A stretch of 5,095 nucleotides of DNA, from the NCBI GenBank assembly GCA_021781095.1, contig JAJXXM010000002.1, positions 1 through 5,095 of the forward strand, given 5' to 3'. The notes beneath the pieces were generated by a model. It was given only the letters and a program-made list of their open reading frames with translations, made no database searches and was not told where the DNA came from. The DNA comes from a bacterium (lineage in GTDB: Bacteria > Eremiobacterota > Eremiobacteria > Baltobacterales > Baltobacteraceae). Position 1 is the first letter of the stretch; each line of letters opens with the position of its first letter. Positions 1 to 5,095 of this stretch are shown piece after piece. The position numbers and the translations under genes were made by a program.

Positions 1-601
1 GTGGGGCGCGCAGATCGTCGTCGGCGAGGCACAGTCGTTCGGGGTCGCCCTGGCATACGGCGGGCCCTACGTCGGCTTTATCGCATCGACCGCCGAGCAT
101 ATGCGGCGCATTCCGGGTCGCTTGGTCGGCCGCAGCGTCGATAATCGCGGAGGCGAGGCCTACACGCTGACGCTCCAGGCGCGCGAACAACACATTCGCC
201 GCGAAAAAGCGAGCTCGAATATCTGCACCAATCAGGCGCATTGCGCGCTGATCGCCACGATCTATCTCGCCCTCGTGGGCGCGAGCGGCTTGCGCGACGT
301 CGCCGGGCTCAATCTCGAGCGTTCGCGCGAACTCGCGACGGCGGTAACGAGCGTTCCGGGGGTGAGCCTCCGATTCGAGGCGCCGTTCTTCAACGAAATC
401 GTCGTTCGCGTCGGCAATGCGGCCGAAGTGCTCGCCGGGTTACAACAACGCGGCGTCCTCGGCGGCGTCGATCTTGGCCGCTTCTATCCCGAATATGCCG
501 ATTCGATCCTGATGGCCGCTACCGAGCTTACGTCCACCGGTGATATCGCCAAACTTACCGCCGCCCTTCGCGAGGTCGTTCATGTCGCAGCTCTCCGCTG
601 A
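1..601 (+). CDS. gcvPA: Glycine dehydrogenase (aminomethyl-transferring) subunit 1, C-terminal part (partial at left edge)
   Basis: This is the C-terminal 199 residues of the alpha subunit of the two-subunit P-protein of the glycine cleavage system. With GcvPB it decarboxylates glycine on PLP and passes the aminomethyl group to lipoyl-GcvH in the cytoplasm. The reading frame is open from base 2 to the TGA at 599-601. Family hallmarks visible in order are VVGEAQSFG, YGGPYVGFIA, MRRIPGRLVGRSVD, the block LTLQAREQHIRREKASSNIC followed by TNQA, and a C-terminal small domain containing FNEIVVRV. Subunit 1 is usually about 440-450 residues, so roughly 250 N-terminal residues lie outside the window; the in-frame ATG at 101 is internal, because conserved sequence continues upstream of it. 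The gene overlaps gcvPB by 20 bases, as expected for co-translated subunits. gcvT and gcvH are not in the window and may lie upstream. Confidence 0.95.
   Translation, partial: WGAQIVVGEAQSFGVALAYGGPYVGFIASTAEHMRRIPGRLVGRSVDNRGGEAYTLTLQAREQHIRREKASSNICTNQAHCALIATIYLALVGASGLRDVAGLNLERSRELATAVTSVPGVSLRFEAPFFNEIVVRVGNAAEVLAGLQQRGVLGGVDLGRFYPEYADSILMAATELTSTGDIAKLTAALREVVHVAALR
572..575 (+). promoter_or_regulatory. Ribosome binding site deciding the gcvPB start
   Basis: GAGG lies 6 bases before ATG 582, within the last codons of gcvPA. It favours ATG 582 over the in-frame GTG at 540 and supports translation re-initiation or coupling from gcvPA. Confidence 0.6.
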
Positions 602-2087
602 TCGCCCGGCTCCCGCCCTGATCTTCGAAACCGGCGCGCCCGGACGCGCGACGGAGTACGTCGAACGCTCGCGCCCGCACGGCGAATTTCTCCCGCCTGA
701 GCTCCTGCGTTCGGAGCTTCCACTTCCCGATAACAGCGAACTCGACGTCGTTCGCCACTTCACGCAGCTCTCGCACCGGACGTTCGGTATCGATTTGGGC
801 TTCTATCCGTTGGGTAGTTGCACGATGAAATACAATCCGCGCGTCAACGATGCGATGGCCAATCTGCCCGGCTTCCGCGACCTCCATCCGTACGCGCCCG
901 ACGACCTCGCTCAGGGATCGCTCGCCGTGATGTACGAGCTCGAACGGAGCCTGAGTTCGATCTTCGGAATGGCGGCGTTCAGCCTCAATCCATCCGCCGG
1001 CGCGCACGCCGAGCTTGCGGCGCTCCTGGTGGCGAAGAAGTATTTCAAAGATCGCGGCGAGAGCAAGCGCACCAAAGTGATCGTTCCCGATACCGCGCAC
1101 GGCACGAATCCGGCATCGGCGGCGATGTGCGGCTTTAAAGTCATCTCGCTGCCCTCCGACGCTCGCGGCCGCGTCAGCGTCGAAGAGATTGAAAAGGTCC
1201 TGGGCGACGATACCGCCGTCTGCATGATGACCAATCCCAACACGTTGGGACTCTTCGAAGATCATATCGCCGAGATCGCCGCCGCCGTGCACCGCGTCGG
1301 CGGACTCATGTATTACGACGGAGCGAACGCCAACGCCATTATGGGGAACGTCCGCCCCGGCGATATGGGCTTCGACCTCATGCATCTCAACACGCATAAG
1401 ACCTTCACGATTCCGCACGGCGGCGGTGGTGCGGGGCACGGTCCGCTCGGCGTTGCCGCGCACTTGGTCGACTATCTGCCGACCCCGGTGGTTCGCGCGA
1501 TTTCCGACGGAAAAACCGACGTGCGCCGCGCCCCCTCGGACGGCATGCGCTTCGAGCTCGATTTCGATCGCCCGAAATCGATCGGGCCGATGCGCTCGTT
1601 CTGGTCGAATTTTGCCCACGCGGTGCGCGCGTTGAGCTACCTCTACGCCAACGGCGCGGAGGGGCTGACCTCGGTTTCGCAACTCGCGGTACTCAACGCG
1701 AATTATCTTCGCGTCGGCGTCTCGGAATTTCTCACGACGCCCTACCCCGAGATCTGCAGGCATGAGTTCGTCGCATCGGCACAGGAGCTGAAAAAAGAGA
1801 CCGGCGTTCGCGCTCTCGACATCGCCAAAGCCTTGCTCGACCGAGGCTTCATGGCGCCGACGGTCTACTTCCCGCTCATCGTTCCCGAGTGTTTGATGAT
1901 GGAGCCGACCGAGACCGAATCGAAAGAGACGCTCGATCTCTTCATCGAGGCGTTGCGCGAGATCGTGGAAACCGCGAAGCGCGATCCGCAGAGCGTGATG
2001 GCCGCGCCGGTGAAGACGGTGGTAGGGCGGATTGACGAGACGCGAGCGGCCCGCCAACCCGACCTCCGTTGGCGTCAGTCCGGCTGA
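582..2087 (+). CDS. gcvPB: Glycine dehydrogenase (aminomethyl-transferring) subunit 2
   Basis: This is the 501-residue beta subunit of the glycine cleavage P-protein, carrying the PLP site. Visible motifs are GFYPLGSCTMKYN (73-85), DTAHGTNPAS (from 170), TNPNTLGLFE, DGANANAIMG (from 246) and LNTHKTFTIPHGGGG, in which Lys273 is the expected Schiff-base lysine. The second domain ends with the family-typical VGRIDETRAARQPDLRW. The length fits the usual 480-500 residues and no key motif is damaged. ATG 582 was chosen because a GAGG Shine-Dalgarno sequence lies 6 bases upstream and the protein then begins as relatives do. An in-frame GTG at 540 would add 14 residues that only translate gcvPA coding sequence in another frame. 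The start lies inside the end of gcvPA, implying translational coupling and 1:1 subunit output. The 3' end overlaps the convergent micropeptide ORF by 13 bases. Confidence 0.96.
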   Translation: MSQLSADRPAPALIFETGAPGRATEYVERSRPHGEFLPPELLRSELPLPDNSELDVVRHFTQLSHRTFGIDLGFYPLGSCTMKYNPRVNDAMANLPGFRDLHPYAPDDLAQGSLAVMYELERSLSSIFGMAAFSLNPSAGAHAELAALLVAKKYFKDRGESKRTKVIVPDTAHGTNPASAAMCGFKVISLPSDARGRVSVEEIEKVLGDDTAVCMMTNPNTLGLFEDHIAEIAAAVHRVGGLMYYDGANANAIMGNVRPGDMGFDLMHLNTHKTFTIPHGGGGAGHGPLGVAAHLVDYLPTPVVRAISDGKTDVRRAPSDGMRFELDFDRPKSIGPMRSFWSNFAHAVRALSYLYANGAEGLTSVSQLAVLNANYLRVGVSEFLTTPYPEICRHEFVASAQELKKETGVRALDIAKALLDRGFMAPTVYFPLIVPECLMMEPTETESKETLDLFIEALREIVETAKRDPQSVMAAPVKTVVGRIDETRAARQPDLRWRQSG

Positions 2088-2173
2088 TGTTTGGCGATGG
2101 CGTAGATCTTCGCATTCATGCGAATGAAGCGCCAGATTTGGTAGGGCCAGAAGCTTCGTAAGAAGTGGTTCAT
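2075..2173 (-). CDS. Putative 32-residue aromatic, basic amphipathic micropeptide downstream of the SQR-like gene
   Basis: A short ORF runs from ATG (2173-2171) to TGA (2077-2075), starting 7 bases after the stop of the flavoprotein gene on the same strand. A possible GGAG lies 10 bases before the ATG. The peptide has seven aromatic residues (F4, F8, W9, Y11, W14, F16, Y24), five basic residues (R6, R15, R18, K22, K28) and one acidic residue (D32). Its core reads HFLRSFWPYQIWRFIRM. In the stretch 12-28, basic residues 15, 18, 22 and 28 fall at helix-turn spacing with hydrophobic residues between them, so an amphipathic helix lying on the membrane surface is likely; it is too polar for a clear transmembrane span. 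I do not recognise the family. Position suggests a partner or membrane tether of the flavoprotein (inference). The ORF is short and chance cannot be excluded, but the composition is unusual and the spacing is operon-like. Confidence 0.6.
   Translation of the reverse strand: MNHFLRSFWPYQIWRFIRMNAKIYAIAKHQPD
2109..2124. repeat. Short perfect inverted repeat near the convergent gene ends
   Basis: TTCGCAT-TC-ATGCGAA can form a six-bp stem with a four-base loop in either transcript. It lies inside the micropeptide ORF and 22 bases past the gcvPB stop. There is no following T-run, so it is not a standard intrinsic terminator. It could slow polymerase or protect the gcvPB 3' end, or be coincidental. 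Confidence 0.3.
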
Positions 2174-2180
2174 CGTCTCA

Positions 2181-3635
2181 TCACTCCGGTATCATCGCCC
2201 AACCGGGCTTCGCTTGTAGTTTCCACATGAAGGCTTCGTGGAGCATCCGTTTCGTCCAGGCGCCTGCGAGCCCGACATCGAGTTCGCAGGCGTCGATATC
2301 GCGACCGTAGTCGGGATAGCGTTCGTAGTCGCGCGCGACGGGCATCATGACGATCGATGCCGCCGATCCGTTCCAGATCGAGTGCCCCATCGATGCGATA
2401 CACGCCGCGGGCATCTCGCTCATGCGTTCGTGATGGGTCGCGGGGCGCCCGGCAACCTGTTCGGCGATGTTGAGCGCCACGGTGCGTCCCATGATGCCCG
2501 AGGCCATGCCGGTGCGCGGCGGTGTCGCCACCACTGTCGTTCCCGATGCGGTCTTGAGCGTTTTTGAGAGCGGGTGCGGCGGCGCGAAGGCGATGCCCGC
2601 TGCGTAGAGGTTGTCGTACTGCGGGGAACGGTAGAGCGCCGGCCAGTCGGCTGCGCGATACGCATCGTACGCCTTGGCCGTGTAGTCGGCGTCGACGCGC
2701 ATGAAGCCGCTCGGCACCGTCATTTTTTCGGTGATGTCGCTTCCATCGGCGCCGATGTATTTCAGTGGGATGCCGCGGAACTGCGGAATGAGCATCGCGA
2801 AATCGTATTCCAACGTCGCGGGATCGAAGCCGACGCGATCGTAGGCGATTCCGTCTTTCCCGACGCCGGTGACGCCGGCGGCGAGAATCGGCTGGATGCC
2901 GCGCTCGTTGAAGAGTTCTTCGATAACCGTCGATCCGGTCACGATCTTTCCCTCGATTCGCGCTTCGACGCCGTCGACGCCGAAATCGCCGGCGGCGGGT
3001 TCGTTGGAGAGCCAAATGAGTTCGGCGCGATCGCGGAGGCCGCGCCGCCGAAGATCGGCGTCGACGTTCATGATGTATTCGAAGGCCGCTCCCTGACAGG
3101 TCGCTCCGGGATGCCCGACGCCGATTACGAACCGACGACGCGCGCCTTTCTTGAGCTGCGCGACATTTTCGAGGTAGGCGTCGCGCGCGCCGAGCGCGTG
3201 TTCGATCGAACAGACGCTCTGCGTCGTTCCCTCCTTGGGCCCCAGCCCGGGCGTCCCTTCGAAGTTCAGATACGGTCCCGTCGCGTTGACGAGATAATCG
3301 TACGCGAGATGTTCCTCGCCGCCGTCCGCACGGCGAATATCGACGACGCGTTCGTCGGGATGAATGCTCTCCGCCCGACCATCGATATAATCGAAGCCGA
3401 GTTTTTCGTATACGGGAGCGAGCGGGAACCAAACTTTTTCTGCGGACATCGTGCCGGTCCCAACCCAGATGAGGCTGGGGAACCAGGTAAACCGATTGCG
3501 CGGTGCGATGACCGTTACGTTCGCCTTCGAGCGAACGAGCCGAGAGAGATGAAGTGCGGCGGTATGTCCGGCGAAGCCGGCGCCGAGGATAACGATCCTT
3601 GGCAACCCCGTATGGGGTGCGCTCGATGCGTTCAT
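2181..3635 (-). CDS. FAD-dependent oxidoreductase, sulfide:quinone oxidoreductase-like
   Basis: A 484-residue flavoprotein of the two-dinucleotide-binding-domain superfamily, closest by eye to SQR-like proteins. SQRs are peripheral membrane enzymes that oxidise sulfide and pass electrons to quinone. An N-terminal FAD fold carries GAGFAG (18-23). NATGPYLNFEG (117-127) is the typical second FAD contact. Two cysteines, C142 (SVCSIEH) and C180 (GATCQGAAFEY), match in position the first two redox cysteines of SQRs. YAAGIAFAPP (344-353), then PPRTGMASGIMG (372-383), is the region before the quinone end. C412 lies in AACIASMG, equivalent to the conserved CxADxG stretch rather than a redox site. The tail 459-484 is aromatic and basic, ending PGWAMIPE, and could contact the membrane. 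The third SQR cysteine is missing: I348/F350 occupy its place. Substrate is therefore uncertain; another quinone-linked (type II NADH dehydrogenase-like) activity is possible. The start is ATG 3635, with a strong Shine-Dalgarno sequence. An in-frame TTG at 3722 lies upstream of the promoter and is unlikely. Confidence 0.85.
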   Translation of the reverse strand: MNASSAPHTGLPRIVILGAGFAGHTAALHLSRLVRSKANVTVIAPRNRFTWFPSLIWVGTGTMSAEKVWFPLAPVYEKLGFDYIDGRAESIHPDERVVDIRRADGGEEHLAYDYLVNATGPYLNFEGTPGLGPKEGTTQSVCSIEHALGARDAYLENVAQLKKGARRRFVIGVGHPGATCQGAAFEYIMNVDADLRRRGLRDRAELIWLSNEPAAGDFGVDGVEARIEGKIVTGSTVIEELFNERGIQPILAAGVTGVGKDGIAYDRVGFDPATLEYDFAMLIPQFRGIPLKYIGADGSDITEKMTVPSGFMRVDADYTAKAYDAYRAADWPALYRSPQYDNLYAAGIAFAPPHPLSKTLKTASGTTVVATPPRTGMASGIMGRTVALNIAEQVAGRPATHHERMSEMPAACIASMGHSIWNGSAASIVMMPVARDYERYPDYGRDIDACELDVGLAGAWTKRMLHEAFMWKLQAKPGWAMIPE

Positions 3636-3641
3636 GGGGAT

Positions 3642-3649
3642 ACCTCCCT
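3642..3649 (-). promoter_or_regulatory. Strong ribosome binding site of the SQR-like gene
   Basis: On the minus strand AGGGAGGT lies 6 bases before ATG 3635, a near-perfect Shine-Dalgarno sequence that fixes the start. GGGA-GGTA-TCCC can fold into a small 4-bp stem that would partly hide it; this may be incidental. Confidence 0.8.
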
Positions 3650-3667
3650 GCCTACTGGCACGTTTGC

Positions 3668-3696
3668 AGTATACCCTACCCCCAAGGGTATAGCAA
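3668..3696 (-). promoter_or_regulatory. Sigma-70-type promoter of the SQR-like gene
   Basis: Read on the minus strand: -35 TTGCTA (3696-3691, 4 of 6 to consensus), a spacer of exactly 17 bases, and -10 TATACT (3673-3668, 5 of 6). Transcription would begin near 3661, giving a 5' leader of about 25 bases that contains the strong ribosome binding site. The inverted repeat at 3670-3692 covers most of the promoter, so a bound protein would be expected to block RNA polymerase. Confidence 0.7.
3670..3692. promoter_or_regulatory. Perfect inverted repeat TATACCC-N9-GGGTATA, CsoR/CstR-type operator candidate
   Basis: Seven-base arms (3670-3676 and 3686-3692) are exact reverse complements across a 9-base C-rich centre (TACCCCCAA). 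A nested repeat TACCC-CCAA-GGGTA (3677-3690) shares the right arm. AT-flanked, G/C-tract pseudo-palindromes of this form are known operators of the CsoR/RcnR/CstR repressor family, which respond to Cu(I), Ni/Co or persulfides. The site overlaps the -10, the spacer and part of the -35 of the SQR-like gene. Regulator identity is inferred; no regulator gene lies in the window. Confidence 0.65.
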
Positions 3697-3813
3697 TTGC
3701 CGGTGTCTCGAACCGTCGGCAAGGGGAGTCCTCGTTTCCGGAGGGCGAGATTCGGCTCTTTTTCCCCGGAAAGAGGGGCCGCCTTTCGGCAGGCGCTTCT
3801 TGGAGCCGGGGGC

Positions 3814-3819
3814 TATACT
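3814..3819 (+). promoter_or_regulatory. Possible -10 element for the Nudix-scpA unit
   Basis: TATACT (5 of 6 to consensus) lies 68 bases before the chosen Nudix start. No convincing -35 box is found at 15-19 bases upstream, where the sequence is GC-rich, so this is only a candidate. The rest of the 252-base divergent intergenic region (3636-3887) shows no further gene. Confidence 0.3.
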
Positions 3820-3877
3820 GAGAGGTGAAAGGGGCCGTTCCGCGGCTCCTCATGAGTCTCCCGAGTCGTCAAAAAAT

Positions 3878-3882
3878 GAGGG
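3878..3882 (+). promoter_or_regulatory. Ribosome binding site deciding the Nudix start
   Basis: GAGGG lies 5 bases before ATG 3888 and is the best Shine-Dalgarno match among the four possible in-frame starts. Confidence 0.5.
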
Positions 3883-3887
3883 CAGCG

Positions 3888-4367
3888 ATGCGCATCAAGT
3901 ACGAGGTCTCCGCAGGTGGGGTTCTCCTTCGTCGTCGCGACGCGGGCTTCGATGCGATGCTTATCGGGCGAGGCTCACCGCGCGTGTGGACGCTGCCGAA
4001 AGGCCACGTCGAACATCGGGAATCCAACGAGCAGGCCGCGATTCGCGAAGTTCGCGAGGAGACCGGATGTTGGGGCGAGATCCTCGGACGCCTCAATGAG
4101 ATTTCATATTGGTTTTACGTCGGCAAAGCGAAGCATAAGAAGAGCGTGACGTTCTTTTCCATGCGTTATCTCTCGGGCGATCCGCAGAACCACGATCACG
4201 AGGTCGACGAGGCCCGCTGGTTCGACGCGGCGACCGCGCGCAAGATGCTGAAATACGTCAACGAGAAACGCTTGATCGATATGGCGCTCGAATCGGCGAC
4301 GGAGCATATCGGCAGCTTCGAACTGGAGCCGACGCTCGTTCCGGCGATGGAGCAGCGTAGCTCTTGA
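3888..4367 (+). CDS. Nudix hydrolase (MutT / Ap4A hydrolase-like)
   Basis: A 159-residue single-domain Nudix hydrolase, which cleaves a nucleoside diphosphate linked to another group using Mg2+ or Mn2+ in the cytoplasm. The Nudix box spans G39-C61 with all expected positions: G39, E45, R53, E54, E57, E58 and G60. It is preceded by VWTLPKGH, as in MutT and diadenosine tetraphosphate hydrolases. N-terminal YEVSAGGVLL forms the first strand, and EVDEARWFDAATARKML is the usual C-terminal block. A 20-residue polar tail follows. The exact substrate (Ap4A, oxidised nucleotides, other) cannot be read from the sequence. ATG 3888 is preferred because GAGGG lies 5 bases upstream and the protein then starts directly at the fold. 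In-frame alternatives are ATG 3876, ATG 3852 and GTG 3825, which would add 4-21 residues of low-complexity leader. The stop codon overlaps the scpA start, so the two genes are probably co-transcribed. Confidence 0.9.
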   Translation: MRIKYEVSAGGVLLRRRDAGFDAMLIGRGSPRVWTLPKGHVEHRESNEQAAIREVREETGCWGEILGRLNEISYWFYVGKAKHKKSVTFFSMRYLSGDPQNHDHEVDEARWFDAATARKMLKYVNEKRLIDMALESATEHIGSFELEPTLVPAMEQRSS

Positions 4368-5095
4368 ACCAGAGCGCGCTCGCGGAGCGTTCCGATCCAT
4401 GCCTCGTGCGGCTCGACGTCTTCGACGGGCCGCTTGATTTGTTGCTCGGTCTGATTAAAGAGCAGCAGCTCGATATCGCTACGGTATCGCTCGCGAGCGT
4501 TGCCGAACAGTATCTCGCCTACGTGCGCGTTATGGAGTCGCTCGACGTCGAGGTGGCGGCGGAGTACCTCGTCATTGCGGCGACGCTCGTCTTCCTCAAA
4601 TCGCGCGCCCTGTTGCCCGCGATTCCGGCCGAACTCGCCGAGGTCGGCGAAGAATCTCCCGAAGAAGTAGAAGAACGCTTGCGCCGCCGCCTCATCGCCT
4701 ACTCGAAGTATCGCGAACTCGGCGACGCGCTTCGTACGCGTCAAGGCGAGGCGGGCGCGGTCTTTTATCGGGAGGGCGGCGATGCGACGGGCGATTTCGA
4801 GCAGCGCTATCGCATCGATGCCGATCGCCTCGCTCGCGCATTCCTCGCCATGCTGCGCAACGCGCGCCCCGAAAAGCGAACCATCGTGCGCGAGCGGATC
4901 TCGCTGCTCGCACAGATGGACTATATCGTGCGTAGCCTCAAAGAGCGCGGCGAAACCACCTTTGCCGCACTCTGCAACGAACTCGGCATGACGCGCGAAA
5001 TCGTCATCGCCACGTTTCTCGCCGTCCTCGAACTGATGCGCCGCAATCGCATTCGCATCGAGCAGCCCGCTGCGTTCGAAGATATCATCATCGCC
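4364..5095 (+). CDS. scpA: Segregation and condensation protein A (kleisin), lacking only its C-terminal end
   Basis: This is the kleisin subunit of the bacterial SMC-ScpAB condensin, which bridges SMC heads and binds ScpB to organise and segregate the chromosome. The frame is open for 244 codons to the window edge. The N-terminal SMC-neck-binding part has VFDGPLDLLLGLIKEQQLDI (19-38) and LDVEVAAEYLVIAATLVFLKSRALLP (60-85, shown as the family's helical motif). An acidic linker (PEEVEERL) follows, then a C-terminal winged-helix region with TFAALCNELGMTREIVIATF and a terminal FEDIII-type strand. ScpA is usually about 240-270 residues, so little is missing. The start is probably TTG 4364, which overlaps the Nudix stop as TTGA and has GGAG 11 bases upstream. 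GTG 4406 is an alternative that would place the conserved Phe at residue 6, also acceptable for the family, but it has no close ribosome binding site. scpB is likely downstream, outside the window. Confidence 0.95.
   Translation, partial: MNQSALAERSDPCLVRLDVFDGPLDLLLGLIKEQQLDIATVSLASVAEQYLAYVRVMESLDVEVAAEYLVIAATLVFLKSRALLPAIPAELAEVGEESPEEVEERLRRRLIAYSKYRELGDALRTRQGEAGAVFYREGGDATGDFEQRYRIDADRLARAFLAMLRNARPEKRTIVRERISLLAQMDYIVRSLKERGETTFAALCNELGMTREIVIATFLAVLELMRRNRIRIEQPAAFEDIIIA

Noticed and set aside
555..2057. 500-codon open frame on the minus strand opposite gcvPB
   Set aside because: It mirrors gcvPB codons in a GC-rich gene; the translation has no recognisable motif and is rich in Arg and His, while gcvPB has every family motif.
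3605..3618. Inverted repeat ACCCC-GTAT-GGGGT in the first codons of the SQR-like gene, as a second operator
   Set aside because: Short arms, no AT flanks matching the TATACCC site, and fully explained by coding sequence for conserved-looking residues before the FAD motif.
3664..3694. Plus-strand promoter (TTGCAG, 19 bases, TATAGC) over the same inverted repeat, firing towards the Nudix gene
   Set aside because: Weaker matches and a long spacer, nearly 200 bases from the Nudix start. It mainly reflects the symmetry of the palindrome, though divergent control cannot be excluded.
3636..3722. 29-residue N-terminal extension of the flavoprotein from TTG 3722
   Set aside because: It would translate the promoter and the inverted repeat. 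ATG 3635 has a near-perfect Shine-Dalgarno sequence and places the FAD-binding strand at the usual distance from the start.
3778..3794. GC-rich hairpin GCCGCC-TTTC-GGCAGGC in the intergenic region as a terminator
   Set aside because: It has a bulge and no T-run, and no gene on either strand ends there; both flanking genes start from this region.
2574..3821. 415-codon open frame on the plus strand opposite the SQR-like gene
   Set aside because: Antisense shadow: no domain motif, it runs through the SQR-like promoter and operator, and the opposite strand has FAD-binding motifs and a strong ribosome binding site.

Overview
The window is a piece of a GC-rich (roughly 60% G+C by eye) bacterial chromosome with densely packed genes. 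Glycine decarboxylase is encoded as two separate genes (gcvPA and gcvPB), the arrangement used by Firmicutes, Thermotogae, archaea and several deep-branching GC-rich phyla, rather than the single fused gcvP of proteobacteria. A kleisin gene (scpA) sits at the right edge. Together with the GC content this suggests a non-proteobacterial lineage, possibly something like Eremiobacterota (WPS-2), Dormibacterota or Chloroflexota. That placement is inference; no rRNA or phylogenetic marker is present to settle it.

Layout. (1) Positions 1-2087, plus strand: the C-terminal part of gcvPA, then complete gcvPB, overlapping by 20 bases. Together they form the PLP-dependent P-protein of the glycine cleavage system. 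(2) Positions 2075-3635, minus strand: a flavoprotein of the sulfide:quinone oxidoreductase (SQR)-like family, followed after 7 bases by a 32-codon ORF for a very aromatic, basic, probably amphipathic micropeptide. The micropeptide ORF runs 13 bases into the 3' end of gcvPB, so the two transcription units converge and overlap. (3) Positions 3636-3887: a divergent intergenic region. It holds a clear sigma-70-type promoter for the flavoprotein (TTGCTA, 17 bases, TATACT) and, superimposed on it, the perfect inverted repeat TATACCC-N9-GGGTATA, which resembles operators of the CsoR/CstR family of copper or persulfide sensors. (4) Positions 3888-5095, plus strand: a Nudix hydrolase gene coupled through a TTGA stop/start overlap to scpA, which runs off the window and lacks at most a short C-terminal tail.

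How the parts fit. The glycine cleavage genes and the Nudix-scpA pair look like ordinary housekeeping units. The notable part is the minus-strand unit between them: a small self-contained operon of flavoprotein plus micropeptide under what looks like a metal- or sulfur-responsive operator. A CstR-like persulfide sensor controlling an SQR-like enzyme would make sense as a sulfide or persulfide detoxification module. However, the flavoprotein lacks the third cysteine of classical SQR, so its substrate is open.
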